From positions 496,001-560,000 of the forward strand of contig NZ_JAAZWE010000001.1 in assembly GCF_013185185.1 (NCBI RefSeq): a DNA stretch of 64,000 nt, read 5' to 3'. Below are positions 16,059-25,300 of the stretch, one piece after another. The notes under the pieces were generated by a model. The model was not told the origin of the DNA and did not search any database. It worked only from the letters and a program-made list of their open reading frames with translations. This stretch comes from Saccharibacillus endophyticus. GTDB lineage: Bacteria; Bacillota; Bacilli; Paenibacillales; Paenibacillaceae. Each line of letters starts with the position of its first letter. The stretch's first letter is position 1. The position numbers and the translations under genes are program-made.

Positions 16059-16169
16059 ACGATGCGGCCTGACCCGTCTATCGGCGCGAAAGATGTACAC
16101 GAAAGCAGAAATTAGTTAAAATATGATATAACCAAAATGAAAAATGCATGGAGTCAGGGAGGAAGTCAT

Positions 16170-16412
16170 ATGGTAAACCCGAGTTTGGAACGAATCAACG
16201 AGCTGTCCAAGAAACAAAAAGAAGTCGGTCTGACGGAGGCTGAAAAAGAAGAGCAAGCGGTGCTTCGCAAAGAATATTTGCGTACCTTCCGCGGTTCGGT
16301 CGACGAGCTTCTGCTGAATTCCACGATCGTCGATCCGCTGGGCGACGACGTGACGCCCGAGAAACTAAGAGCGAAGCAGAACGAAATCGCGAAAAAAAGA
16401 GATGAAAATTAG
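16170..16412 (+). CDS. DUF896 family protein (YnzC-like), copy 2
   Basis: About 80 residues, paralogous to the gene at 12835. Same pattern: LERINELSKKQKEVGLTEAE, RKEYLRTFRGSV, LLLNSTIVDPLGDDVTPEKL. ATG at 16170 with AGGGAGGA upstream; the frame extends back to 16137 but without a start site. The C-terminal halves of the two copies are almost identical in DNA as well as protein, while the N-terminal halves differ more, which suggests gene conversion or constraint on that part. Function not established. A terminator follows. Confidence 0.88.
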   Translation: MVNPSLERINELSKKQKEVGLTEAEKEEQAVLRKEYLRTFRGSVDELLLNSTIVDPLGDDVTPEKLRAKQNEIAKKRDEN

Positions 16413-16457
16413 GAAACGAAAATCAAGAAACGAAAACTAAAATTCGAGTTCGATCCG

Positions 16458-16488
16458 AAGAAGCCTGCCGATCCGGCAGGCTTCTTTT
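16458..16488 (+). terminator. Terminator after DUF896 copy 2
   Basis: AAGCCTGCCG and CGGCAGGCTT pair around an ATC loop and run into CTTTTT. Confidence 0.9.
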
Positions 16489-16542
16489 TGTCCGGGTGAT
16501 TTTCGCTCGATAGCCTCTTTAGCATCGCCGCATGAACGACCC

Positions 16543-16557
16543 TGTACGAAAGTACAA
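16543..16557 (+). promoter_or_regulatory. Palindromic motif before the histidine kinase gene
   Basis: TGTACGAAAGTACA (16543-16556) is a 5-4-5 palindrome about 25 bp upstream of TATAAT (16581-16586). The part CGAAAGTACAA recurs as CGAAGGTACAA at 18639-18649 before the MMPL gene. It is a candidate binding site for the adjacent response regulator. Confidence 0.5.
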
Positions 16558-16607
16558 TATCCACGTTTCCTGTTCGCCTTTATAATAGAAGGCAAGGAGG
16601 CGTTGTT

Positions 16608-17828
16608 TTGATTTCCGACCTTATCTTTTCGCGTTTTAAAAAAACCGCTCGCGGCGGATCGGCGGATGAACTGTTCGTTTCGAGGCTGCCTGTTATCTTA
16701 TGGATTTGCATGGTGTTCGCGGCGGGACTGATCCTGCAAAATTTTATCCGTTTCGATCTTGTCGGCAGCTTGGCTTTCGGCATAATCACGGCTTTGCATA
16801 TCGACGTGCATTGGCATGCGCATCGTTGGGCCAAATCGCATCCGTGGATGTATTTCATTCTTCAGCATGTTTTGGTCTGGATTGCCGCTTTGTCGGTACC
16901 GCAGGGATACCAGGCCGTCATTATCGGATTTTTCCCTATACTTGCCGCTCAAAGCGTCGCCGCATTCGATTTGAGAAAAAAGGTTGCCGTCGTGCTTTTG
17001 GCCAATGCCGGATCGTTCGTATCGCTTGTATTCGTGCTGGGCCAGCTCCGCGATCTTGCGCTGCTGCTGCCCCTGTTCGGGTTGATGTTGGTCGTCGTTA
17101 TCGCGTACGCCGTGCTTTTTTTCAATCAGGTGCATGCGAGGGTTCGTACGCAGGCTTTTCTGAGCGATCTGGAAAAAGCGCACCGCAAAGTCGAAGAACT
17201 TACGTTGGCTAACGAAAGGCAGCGGATGGCCCGCGATTTGCACGATACGCTCGCGCAAGGCGTTGCCGGCCTCATCATGCAGCTTGAAGCCGCGGAAGCC
17301 TTTTGGATGCAGGGCAACACGGAACGCACCGGAACGATTATCCGGCTGTCGATGAGCCAGGCACGAACCACGCTTGCCGACGCCCGACGGGCGATCGATA
17401 ATTTGCGGGCCAAATCCGCTTCCGACCTTGATTTCCGCGAAGCGGCGGAAGCCGAGATCGAGCGTTTCGTTCAAGCGATCGGCTTGCGCGTTTATACGGA
17501 TATCCAAGTCGCGCGCAGCCCGTCGAGAGTGGCCGCCGAGCATCTGCTGCGGATTCTGAGCGAGTGCCTGACGAACGTGGCCAAGCATGCGCGCGCAGGC
17601 AAGGTCTGGGTCTCTTTGTCCGAACGCGGCGATCTGTTGGATATGGAGATTCGGGATAACGGTGATGGTTTCGATACGAATCAGATCGGCAAGCAAGCCG
17701 GACATTACGGAATATTGGGCATGCAGGAACGGGTGCGGCTGATCGGAGGCAAGCTCAGTGTGTTCAGCGGCAGCGAAGGAACGCGCGTGCAGGTCGAAAT
17801 TCCGTTAAGCAAAGGAGAGAAAGCATGA
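16608..17828 (+). CDS. Sensor histidine kinase, NarL/DesK-type
   Basis: 406 residues. About five hydrophobic segments between residues 25 and 165 make a membrane sensor with almost no extracellular domain. A coiled linker leads to the HisKA_3 dimerisation helix with the phospho-acceptor His212 in ARDLHDTLAQGVAGL, then an HATPase domain with the N box (LLRILSECLTNVAKHA) and G box (IRDNGDGFD). The TTG start at 16608 is supported by AAGGAGG at 16594-16600. It overlaps the response-regulator gene by 4 bp. A sensor buried in the membrane usually responds to envelope stress or membrane-active compounds; the MMPL transporter downstream fits that idea. Confidence 0.9.
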   Translation: MISDLIFSRFKKTARGGSADELFVSRLPVILWICMVFAAGLILQNFIRFDLVGSLAFGIITALHIDVHWHAHRWAKSHPWMYFILQHVLVWIAALSVPQGYQAVIIGFFPILAAQSVAAFDLRKKVAVVLLANAGSFVSLVFVLGQLRDLALLLPLFGLMLVVVIAYAVLFFNQVHARVRTQAFLSDLEKAHRKVEELTLANERQRMARDLHDTLAQGVAGLIMQLEAAEAFWMQGNTERTGTIIRLSMSQARTTLADARRAIDNLRAKSASDLDFREAAEAEIERFVQAIGLRVYTDIQVARSPSRVAAEHLLRILSECLTNVAKHARAGKVWVSLSERGDLLDMEIRDNGDGFDTNQIGKQAGHYGILGMQERVRLIGGKLSVFSGSEGTRVQVEIPLSKGEKA

Positions 17829-18496
17829 GTCAAGCAGAAGAAAACCGGATTTATGCCGTGCTGATCGCGGACGATCATCTGGTGGTGCGGGAAGGATTGA
17901 AGTTGATTCTGGAAACCAATCCCCGGTTCCGTATCGCCGGAGAAGCGGAGAACGGCGAAATCGCGGTAAAGCTGGCCGAAAAAGCGAAGCCGGATGCCAT
18001 ATTGATGGATCTTAACATGCCGATCATGGGCGGGCTTGAAGCGATGAAAGCCATGAACCGCAAAGGTCTCGATATTCCGGTGATCATTTTGACAACCTAT
18101 AATGAAGACGACATGATCGCGGACGGATTGGAGCTCGGCGCCAAAGGGTATCTGCTCAAAGACACCGGCCGCGAGCATCTGTTCCGCACGATCGAGTCCG
18201 CCGTTCGCGGCGAGACGCTGCTTCAAGCGGATATCGTCAGCCGGGCGTTCGCCGCCAGGCAGAAAAGGCAGAGCACGGAACCGGCGATCAAAGCGGAAAG
18301 CGTGTTGAGTCCGAAAGAAGTGCAGACTTTGCAGCTCGTCGCCAAAGGGTACCGAAGCAAAGAGATCGCGTTCGACATGGGCATTTCCGAACGAACGGTC
18401 AAAGCGCATTTGACGAACATCTATAATAAGCTCGGCGTCGATTCCCGGATGCAGGCGATATCGGCTGCGGTGGAGCAGGGGATCGTACATCTTTGA
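17825..18496 (+). CDS. Response regulator, NarL/LuxR family
   Basis: 223 residues. The receiver domain (residues 8-125) shows the acidic pocket IADDH, phospho-acceptor Asp62 in ILMDLNMPIMGG, Thr in ILTTYNE and Lys in YLLKD. The C-terminal LuxR-type helix-turn-helix (about 155-215) reads SPKEVQTLQLVAKGYRSKEI with ERTVKAHLTNIYNKL. Its start overlaps the end of the kinase gene (ATGA), so the two are translationally coupled. Likely targets are its own operon and the MMPL gene, which share a CGAARGTACAA motif upstream. Confidence 0.92.
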   Translation: MSQAEENRIYAVLIADDHLVVREGLKLILETNPRFRIAGEAENGEIAVKLAEKAKPDAILMDLNMPIMGGLEAMKAMNRKGLDIPVIILTTYNEDDMIADGLELGAKGYLLKDTGREHLFRTIESAVRGETLLQADIVSRAFAARQKRQSTEPAIKAESVLSPKEVQTLQLVAKGYRSKEIAFDMGISERTVKAHLTNIYNKLGVDSRMQAISAAVEQGIVHL

Positions 18497-18525
18497 ATTT
18501 CCATATTCCTATACAGTGAAATAAC

Positions 18526-18562
18526 AAAGCCTTTCCGTGCCGCCGCGCGAAAAGGCTTTTTT
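18526..18562 (+). terminator. Terminator after the two-component operon
   Basis: AAAGCCTTTC and GAAAAGGCTTT pair, with one bulged A, around a 13-nt GC-rich loop; six T follow. Confidence 0.8.
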
Positions 18563-18618
18563 GCGATTTCGCTTCGAGGCTTCTTGCATTCCTGTAAGGG
18601 TGATCTGCTGGCTGCTTG

Positions 18619-18649
18619 CGTACATGTACGTTTTTGCCCGAAGGTACAA
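18619..18649 (+). promoter_or_regulatory. Palindrome and shared motif before the MMPL gene
   Basis: CGTACATGTACG (18619-18630) is a perfect 12-bp palindrome. It is followed by CGAAGGTACAA (18639-18649), which nearly repeats the motif at 16547 before the kinase gene. Both lie in the non-coding space between the terminator and the MMPL start. They are candidate sites for the neighbouring NarL-type regulator. Confidence 0.5.
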
Positions 18650-18748
18650 GTCCGTAAACGGCACGTTCGTACGATGGCGGCTTTCCGTTTCGAGCCTAAG
18701 ATAAATGAAGACACAGATTATCATCACGAAACGGAGTGGAAACTACGC

Positions 18749-20941
18749 ATGGCAAAATATTTATATCGGCTCGGCTTATGGTCGGCCAAAAATCGCTTGA
18801 AAGTCATTTTCGGAGGCATCGCACTGCTGATCGCGACCGCCGTACTGGCATTATCGATCGGCCCGGCATTTAACGAAAACACGCCGATTCCCGGATTGAA
18901 ATCCCAAGAAGCGTTGGAAATGATGAATAACGAGTTCCCGTCGGCTCCCGAAAACGGCGGTCAAACCAAAATGGTGTTCAAAGCCCCGCAAGGTGCAACC
19001 TTATCTTCGCAAAGCGCGCAGATGACGATCGCGCGCACGCTGAAAAAAATCGCCGAAGATCCTGCCGTCAAAGAAGTCGTCAGCCCGTACAAAAACGGAT
19101 CGCTCAGCGTCGACCGGACGATCGCTTACGCGACCGTCACCTATGACGTACCGGGCGGGGAGGTCACGAAAGAATCGAAAGCAAACATCGACGCCGCGGC
19201 CGAGACGCTGCGAGAAACCGGTTGGCAGGCGGAGATGAGCGGCAACGGCTACAGCAAAATGAAAATCGTCAGCATCATGGAAGTGATCGGCGTGTTCGTC
19301 GCTTTCCTGGTTCTGTCCGTCACGTTCGCTTCGTTCCTGACCGGCCTGCTGCCGATCGTTACCGCGATTATCGGGCTCGGCATCGGACTGATGGGCGTTC
19401 TGCTCGGATCCAATGTATTGGAGATGTCCGCGACTTCGCTGTCGCTGTCCGCCATGTTGGGGCTTGCGGTCGGCATCGACTATGCGCTGTTCATCGTCTC
19501 GCGTTACCGTCAGCAGCTGCTCGAAGGGTATGACCGGGACGAAGCCATCGCGATCGCGAACGGAACGGCGGGAAGCTCGGTCGTGTTCGCCGGCATCACG
19601 GTCATGATCGGCTTGTGCGGATTGGCTGTCGCCCGAATTCCGTTCCTGACCGCGATGGGCTTGGCCGGGGCGCTGTGCGTGCTCGCTGCCGTACTGATTG
19701 CTGTCGTTTTCGTTCCGGCTGTCCTGTCTTGGATGGGCGAGCGGATCAGTCCGAAAAAAAACAATCCGCTGCTCGCCAAATTTTCGTTCAAAAAAGCAGG
19801 TCGACGCGAAGACGTGGATACGGCGTGGGGCACGTTCGTGACGAAACGCCCATGGCTCGTCGTGTTGGGAGGCGTGGCGCTGCTTGCCGCGATCGCGCTG
19901 CCGTTCGGACGCATGGAGCTCGGGATGCCCGACGACGCGCAAAAACCGGTCGAACAAACGGAGCGGCGCGCCTACGATTTGCAAACCGAAGCTTACGGCG
20001 CCGGCAGTCACAGTCCGCTCGTGATTCTGGCCGAGGCTTCAGGCGGCGAACAAGCGGGGATTGATGTGCAAAAAGCGATCGAGGCACTCGGGAAGTTCAA
20101 AAATATCGGAACGGTAACCCCCGCTATGCCGGGGCCTTCCGGTAATCTGTTCCTGATCAGCGTGGTTCCCGCAACAGGGGCGCACGATCAAGAAACGCGG
20201 GATTTGGTTCAGCAAATCCGAGGCGGCGCGGCAGATATTCAGCGAGATACGGGAGTCCGGTTGATGGTGACGGGCAGCACCGCGGTCGGCATCGATATTT
20301 CGCAAAAACTCAGCGACGCGCTGCCGAAGTTTTGCCTCGTGATCATCGGGTTGGCTTTCTTGCTGCTGATGACGGTATTCCGCTCCCTGCTGGTGCCGAT
20401 CAAAGCGGTGCTCGGCTTTATCTTGTCATTGGGCGCGACGCTGGGCTTCGTCGTTCTTGTCGTCCAGGATGGGCATACGGGCACGCTCTTCGGTTTCGGA
20501 GGACCGGGACCGATCCTGAATTTCCTGCCGATCATTGTCGTCGGTATCCTGTTCGGCCTGGCTATGGACTATGAAGTGTTTCTCGTCAGCCGGATGCGCG
20601 AAGAGTTCAAACACAGCCGCGACGCGAAGCGCGCCGTGCTTGCGGGGATCAAGCATAGCGGCAGCGTGGTTACGGCGGCAGGCTTGATCATGATCTCCGT
20701 ATTCGTCGGTTTCATGCTGGCGGAAGATCCGATCATCAAGTCCATGGGCTTCGCGCTCGCGTTCGGCATCTTGTTCGACGCTTTCGTCGTCCGCATGCTG
20801 ATCGTGCCGGGCGCCATGACGCTGATGGGACGCTCCGCCTGGTATTTGCCGAAATGGCTGGACCGTATCCTGCCGAATATCGACGTCGAAGGCGAATCCG
20901 TGATGGAAGAAGTGAATCGCCGAAAAAAAGAAGCGGCGTAA
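18749..20941 (+). CDS. MMPL/RND family transporter
   Basis: About 730 residues in two similar halves, each with one membrane segment, an extracytoplasmic domain of about 130-150 residues and then five membrane segments, as in MmpL and YdfJ-type transporters. Signature stretches include the helix AMLGLAVGIDYALFIVSRYR in the first half and GILFGLAMDYEVFLVSRMRE in the second, carrying the Asp-Tyr pair used for proton coupling. The likely role is export of lipids or membrane-active drugs. ATG at 18749 follows GGAGTGG; the frame runs back to 18584 but crosses the regulatory region. It lies directly downstream of the two-component system, a common pairing in Bacilli. Confidence 0.9.
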   Translation: MAKYLYRLGLWSAKNRLKVIFGGIALLIATAVLALSIGPAFNENTPIPGLKSQEALEMMNNEFPSAPENGGQTKMVFKAPQGATLSSQSAQMTIARTLKKIAEDPAVKEVVSPYKNGSLSVDRTIAYATVTYDVPGGEVTKESKANIDAAAETLRETGWQAEMSGNGYSKMKIVSIMEVIGVFVAFLVLSVTFASFLTGLLPIVTAIIGLGIGLMGVLLGSNVLEMSATSLSLSAMLGLAVGIDYALFIVSRYRQQLLEGYDRDEAIAIANGTAGSSVVFAGITVMIGLCGLAVARIPFLTAMGLAGALCVLAAVLIAVVFVPAVLSWMGERISPKKNNPLLAKFSFKKAGRREDVDTAWGTFVTKRPWLVVLGGVALLAAIALPFGRMELGMPDDAQKPVEQTERRAYDLQTEAYGAGSHSPLVILAEASGGEQAGIDVQKAIEALGKFKNIGTVTPAMPGPSGNLFLISVVPATGAHDQETRDLVQQIRGGAADIQRDTGVRLMVTGSTAVGIDISQKLSDALPKFCLVIIGLAFLLLMTVFRSLLVPIKAVLGFILSLGATLGFVVLVVQDGHTGTLFGFGGPGPILNFLPIIVVGILFGLAMDYEVFLVSRMREEFKHSRDAKRAVLAGIKHSGSVVTAAGLIMISVFVGFMLAEDPIIKSMGFALAFGILFDAFVVRMLIVPGAMTLMGRSAWYLPKWLDRILPNIDVEGESVMEEVNRRKKEAA

Positions 20942-21091
20942 AAGCATCAAAAATCGGTATTGTTCATTTTGTGCTAGTTATAATCCGGATAATCCTAACG
21001 CGCCGAACCCTCTCTCCTTTACAATGAATGCACGAGCACGCAGCAAACCGACAACCGAAAATCATTGAAATCGAGAGAGGGCGGCTAAGCG

Positions 21092-23173
21092 ATGAAGCAT
21101 ACGTTCAAGGAGTATCGGCAACCGGAAATCCTGCGCAATCATTTGAATCTGGGAGGCACTAATCCGGAAGGCGAGAAGATCGACGTCACCAGTTTGTACA
21201 TCGAACGGGGCGGCAAGCCGCATATTCCGGTTATGGGCGAGTTTCATTATTCCAGATGTAATCGCAACGACTGGCACGACGAGCTGTGCAAAATGAAAGC
21301 CGGCGGAATCACGCTCGTCTCCACCTATGTATTTTGGATCTATCACGAAGAAATCGAAGGCGTCTTCGATTTTTCGGGCAATAACGATCTGCGCGCCTTT
21401 ATCCAAGAATGCGAAAAGGTCGGTCTGGACGTCGTGATCCGAATCGGTCCGTGGGCGCACGGCGAATGCCGCAACGGCGGATTCCCGGATTGGCTGCTGG
21501 ATAAACCGTTCGAACTTCGCGACAACAATCCGTCCTATTTGGCGCAAGTGCGCACGCTGTATACGAAGATTTTCGATCAGGTGCAGGGGCTCTTTTACAA
21601 AGACGGAGGAAAGATCATTGCCGTTCAGTTGGAAAACGAGCTGACGGATCGGGCCGACCATCTGGCGAAGTTAAAAGAAATCGCGATCGACTGCGGGATC
21701 GTCGCTCCGATCTATACCGTGACCGGATGGAATGCCGTGGAAGGCGCTCAGATCCCGGTAGATGAAGTGCTTCCGGTATTCGGCGGGTATTGCGAAGCGC
21801 CTTGGGAAGATCATAGAAATCCGCTACCGCCGTCTCCTCATTATTTTTTTACCGGCCTGCGCAACGATACCGGCATCGGGGCGGATCTGCTTCCTCAAGC
21901 GATCGAAACGGATTCGCGGTGGCGTTTGCCGTATGAACGGTATCCTTTTGCAACGTGTGAGCTGGGCAGCGGCATACAAGTCACGCATCATCGCAGACCG
22001 TTGATCAAGCCGATGGACATTTACAGCCTATCGCTCGTGAAGATCGGTGACGGCAACAATCTGATCGGTTATTATATGTATCACGGCGGCACGAATCAGA
22101 TCGGCAAACGGTCGACGTTCCAGGAATCGAAAGCCACCGGCTACCCGAACGATTATCCGATTCTGTCGTATGATTTTCAATGCGCGTTGTCCGAATACGG
22201 AGAAGTGCGGGAACAATACCGTCTGCTGAATCTTCTGCATTTATTCGTTCAGGATTTTCAGGAAACGCTTGCGCCGATGACGCGGGTAGAGGCTGCGCAA
22301 TCCGTTTCCAGGGAAGATACGACTTCTTTGCGGTATGCGATGCGCACGGACGGAGATCGCGGGTTCGTATTCGTGAATCATGTTCAACGGCTGACGGAGC
22401 TTGCGGATGTGCAAGATGCGGTGATCGATACGGGGAGCATCGCATTTCCGAAAATCGACGTGAGCGGCGAAATCAGTTTCTTTATGCCGTTTCGTATGGA
22501 GCTGCCGGGCGCGGTTCTCGATTATGCGACGGCTCAGCCTTTGTGTATCGCAGGCGATACGTATTTCTTCGCGCAAATCCCCGGAATCAAGCCCGAATAC
22601 CGATTCGGCGACGGGCAAACGATTACGGTTCAAGCGGGGATCGAATCGGCTTTTGAGATTAACGAGGCGACGATCGTGACGCTGACTTGGGAGCAGGCCA
22701 AATATTTGCGCAGATTGGAAGGGGAACTGTACGTAGGCGAACAATGCGACCTGTACCGATCGACCGGCGAAATTCGTTCTGTTGCGGGCGGTGACGTTCG
22801 TTATCTGCATTGGACCGGAAAAAGCTTTGAGCCGCATTCCATTCAACAGCCGTATACGGCACCCGTAGTCACGTATGAGGATGTCGCGAAGCTTCCTTTT
22901 GAGCCGAAGCATACCGAAGAACTGCATATCGGCGGCGAGCGGAACGTTCAATGGCGAAAAGTTTCCGTGACGGGAGCCGAAGGGTTCGTCGATATCGACT
23001 ATTATGGAGATACGGCGCAGATTTATGCAGACGGGGAACTGGTCGCGGATAGTTATTATTACGGAGAGACATGGAGAGTGCCGGCAAAGCTGCTGGAAGG
23101 AAAAGAGTGTTACCTTGCCGTGTCGGAAATGCGGGATGACTTTTACAAAGAGTTCGAGAGCAAGACCGGCTAA
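21092..23173 (+). CDS. Beta-galactosidase, GH35
   Basis: 693 residues. An N-terminal TIM barrel (about 1-330) carries the GH35 signatures GGITLVSTYVFWIYHE and VIRIGPWAHGECRNGGFPDW, the acid/base Glu183 in QLENEL and the nucleophile Glu290 in TCELGSG. A beta-rich C-terminal half follows. There is no signal peptide, so it cleaves terminal beta-galactose from imported oligosaccharides in the cytoplasm. The ribosome-binding site GAGAGAGG is 11 nt from the ATG. An AraC regulator follows 34 bp later on the same strand, probably in the same operon. Galactan side chains of pectin are a plausible substrate given the locus further on. Confidence 0.9.
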   Translation: MKHTFKEYRQPEILRNHLNLGGTNPEGEKIDVTSLYIERGGKPHIPVMGEFHYSRCNRNDWHDELCKMKAGGITLVSTYVFWIYHEEIEGVFDFSGNNDLRAFIQECEKVGLDVVIRIGPWAHGECRNGGFPDWLLDKPFELRDNNPSYLAQVRTLYTKIFDQVQGLFYKDGGKIIAVQLENELTDRADHLAKLKEIAIDCGIVAPIYTVTGWNAVEGAQIPVDEVLPVFGGYCEAPWEDHRNPLPPSPHYFFTGLRNDTGIGADLLPQAIETDSRWRLPYERYPFATCELGSGIQVTHHRRPLIKPMDIYSLSLVKIGDGNNLIGYYMYHGGTNQIGKRSTFQESKATGYPNDYPILSYDFQCALSEYGEVREQYRLLNLLHLFVQDFQETLAPMTRVEAAQSVSREDTTSLRYAMRTDGDRGFVFVNHVQRLTELADVQDAVIDTGSIAFPKIDVSGEISFFMPFRMELPGAVLDYATAQPLCIAGDTYFFAQIPGIKPEYRFGDGQTITVQAGIESAFEINEATIVTLTWEQAKYLRRLEGELYVGEQCDLYRSTGEIRSVAGGDVRYLHWTGKSFEPHSIQQPYTAPVVTYEDVAKLPFEPKHTEELHIGGERNVQWRKVSVTGAEGFVDIDYYGDTAQIYADGELVADSYYYGETWRVPAKLLEGKECYLAVSEMRDDFYKEFESKTG

Positions 23174-23207
23174 CAGGCTTATCAAATCGAAGGAGATCGA
23201 ACCGACC

Positions 23208-24062
23208 ATGTTACCCTTCAGACTTTTTCATCATAAAGGCCATATCGAATATCCGTTGTCCTTATACAGCTGCGGCTTGCATGAACAGCACCGGGTGCAT
23301 CGGGCTATCGGTTATCCGACCTTTCAATGCATGATTTGTTTCGGCGGCGCGGGGACCTTTGATTTTGAAAACGGATCTTCCTTAACGATGCAGAGGGGAG
23401 ACGTGCTGCTTGTGCCGGGCAAACTGGCTCATGCGTACGGTCCGAAAGCGGAAGGCGGTTGGGTGTTAGGGTATATGGGCATCGAGGGGCCTTTGATCGA
23501 GCCGTTGATTCATTCCCTGGAGCTTCCGCTTATGCAGCCGATCGCGGTGGTAAGCGAGCATCATATGAAGCAGCTCGAAACGGATCTGAGGCAGTTGTGG
23601 AACGGAAGCGAACCGGACGGGCGGGATAGTTACGATCAGCAGCATGCTTCTACGCGGATTTACCATTTGCTGACGTCGATTGCCGCGATGACGCGCAGCG
23701 AGGATTCCGTATCCAAAGACCGCAGCAGTGCCGGAGTCAAAACGCTGCTGCGCGCGTCGGTGCAGTATATGGAGCAGCATTATATGGAAGAATTAAGCAT
23801 CGCGAATATCGCCGATACGGTAGGCTACTCCAAACAGCATTTTCAACGCAAATTCAAAGAAATCTACGGCGTAAACCCTAATCATTATCTGCAGCGTTTG
23901 CGAATGCTCAAAGGCGAGCAGCTATTGGCCGAACAATCCGAACTTTCCGTAGGCGAGATTGCGATCAGGGTCGGCATGGAATTCAATTATTTCGTGCGCT
24001 TGTTCAAAAGGGAGCACGGAATCACGCCGGCGCAGTATCGATTGACCCGAGCGTATGAATAA
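23208..24062 (+). CDS. AraC family transcriptional regulator
   Basis: 284 residues. An N-terminal cupin-like sensor (MICFGGAGTFDFE, RGDVLLVPGKLAHAY) is followed by a C-terminal AraC double helix-turn-helix (IADTVGYSKQHFQRKFKEIY and EIAIRVGMEFNYFVRLFKRE). The ATG at 23208 has AAGGAGA upstream; the frame runs further back, overlapping the GH35 gene, but with no start site. Being co-directional and 34 bp behind GH35, it is likely the local regulator of beta-galactosidase. Confidence 0.9.
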   Translation: MLPFRLFHHKGHIEYPLSLYSCGLHEQHRVHRAIGYPTFQCMICFGGAGTFDFENGSSLTMQRGDVLLVPGKLAHAYGPKAEGGWVLGYMGIEGPLIEPLIHSLELPLMQPIAVVSEHHMKQLETDLRQLWNGSEPDGRDSYDQQHASTRIYHLLTSIAAMTRSEDSVSKDRSSAGVKTLLRASVQYMEQHYMEELSIANIADTVGYSKQHFQRKFKEIYGVNPNHYLQRLRMLKGEQLLAEQSELSVGEIAIRVGMEFNYFVRLFKREHGITPAQYRLTRAYE

Positions 24063-24161
24063 TTGAGAGAAGATCTATTTATCCATGCGAAATATCAAAA
24101 TCCTCGAGCCCTGTAATCCAAAAAAGTCACATTAGTCTATATTGGCAAGAAGTTCGTATGA

Positions 24162-24212
24162 AAATAAAACCGACCTGATCCTGATTCGAATAGGATGCAA
24201 GGTCGGTTTTAT
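24162..24212. terminator. Bidirectional terminator between AraC and DinB genes
   Basis: AATAAAACCGACCT and AGGTCGGTTTTATT form a near-perfect stem around a ~20-nt loop. It separates the convergent genes ending at 24062 and 24220. Confidence 0.85.
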
Positions 24213-24219
24213 TCGTTTT

Positions 24220-24690
24220 CTAATTTTCGATAATGCTCTTCATGTTTTTGATCGTTGCAAAGTGCATGGCTTCATGGTAAATCAGAAAACCGAGCAGCTG
24301 CTCTACAGTGGTAAAGGTAAGTCCTGTAGAAGATTTGTAAGGCGAATGGATGTCTTCGTTCAATTTGCTTGAGAGAACCTCTTCGACCCGCTGCATCTGT
24401 TCCGTCAGCAAGTCGAGGAGTCGGGACAACGTCGGGGGCTCGATATCCCAATCGGACGGTTTGGTTCCCGGATCGAACAGCTTGTTGAAGTTAGCCGGAT
24501 ATTGGGTGTCTTGGCCGGCAAGCTGGAAAGCGAACTTCTCGTGTATCACGTACATGTGTCCCAGATTCCATTTGATATGGTTTTTCAAACCGATCGGAAT
24601 AATTTCCGTCGTAGAGTCATCCATGCCTTTCACATACTCAATAGTCTGAAGGCGAACGAACTTCAATTGATCCATGACAAAATTGCTCAT
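24220..24690 (-). CDS. DinB family protein
   Basis: 156 residues of the DinB/YfiT four-helix-bundle family. The probable metal ligands are visible as His in HIKWNLGHMYVIHE and HEAMHFA. Members include thiol-dependent transferases and damage-inducible proteins; most have no known substrate. ATG at 24690 follows GGAGGTTAATAAG. It lies just downstream of a TetR gene on the same strand (22 bp) and may be the last gene of the NTF2-TetR-DinB operon. Confidence 0.85.
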   Translation of the reverse strand: MSNFVMDQLKFVRLQTIEYVKGMDDSTTEIIPIGLKNHIKWNLGHMYVIHEKFAFQLAGQDTQYPANFNKLFDPGTKPSDWDIEPPTLSRLLDLLTEQMQRVEEVLSSKLNEDIHSPYKSSTGLTFTTVEQLLGFLIYHEAMHFATIKNMKSIIEN

Positions 24691-24712
24691 CTTATTAACC
24701 TCCGATAATGTA

Positions 24713-25300
24713 TCAGTGAGTCGGATGGCTATCCGAAGCCGAAATGCAAGCCGAGACCCGCTGCTTCAGATTGGCCAATGTGCGTCCGAACAAGGCTTCA
24801 TCATGCAGCGCTCTGCTCAGAACCAATCCTCCCTGAATGCCCGCGATCGTTTCTTCGGACATGCGGTCGGCCGTCTCTCGAGAAAGACCGGTTCGAACCA
24901 ACGCCGCGCTAAATGCTTCGATCCATCTTACGAAATATTGCCGAATCGCGGCAGCGAACCGATCCCGGGTTTCGTCCAAAGCGAATGCGCCGATCAAGCA
25001 AATCCGCTGACCCGATTGAAAATAAGCATCGACCTCTTGCCACATCTGATCGATCGCGGCTTGTGCTTCGCTTTGTTCGAGCGGTTCGAAAATTTGACGG
25101 GTAAACCATTGATCGATATGCGTCAGAACTTCGGAAGCCATCTCGTCTTTTCCGCCGGGGAAGAAATGATACAAGCTTCCTTTGGACAGACCGGTTCGGG
25201 CCGTAATCTTGCTCATGGAGGCTCCTTCATAACCTAACTCGCGGAATACTTCAGTAACGAGAGGGATGACGTCTGGCTTTTCGAAAACGGTACGGGTCAT
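24713..25300 (-). CDS. TetR family transcriptional regulator
   Basis: About 195 residues. The N-terminal helix-turn-helix reads [20 protein letters not shown] followed by [16 protein letters not shown], the classical TetR DNA-binding segment; the rest is the helical ligand domain of the YxaF/LmrA subgroup. I chose the ATG at 25300, which overlaps the stop of the NTF2-like gene (ATGA), over upstream in-frame starts. A 16-bp perfect palindrome (25796) in the operon promoter is the likely operator, making the pair autoregulated. Confidence 0.9.
   Translation of the reverse strand: MTRTVFEKPDVIPLVTEVFRELGYEGASMSKITARTGLSKGSLYHFFPGGKDEMASEVLTHIDQWFTRQIFEPLEQSEAQAAIDQMWQEVDAYFQSGQRICLIGAFALDETRDRFAAAIRQYFVRWIEAFSAALVRTGLSRETADRMSEETIAGIQGGLVLSRALHDEALFGRTLANLKQRVSACISASDSHPTH

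Noticed and set aside
12982-16354. The 38-nt identity as a sign of a mobile repeat
   Set aside because: Both copies lie inside homologous DUF896 coding sequence in the same frame, with no terminal repeats or transposase, so paralogy explains it.
19001-20011. 336-codon open frame on the minus strand
   Set aside because: Antisense to the MMPL transporter; His/Arg/Asp-rich shadow without any recognisable fold.
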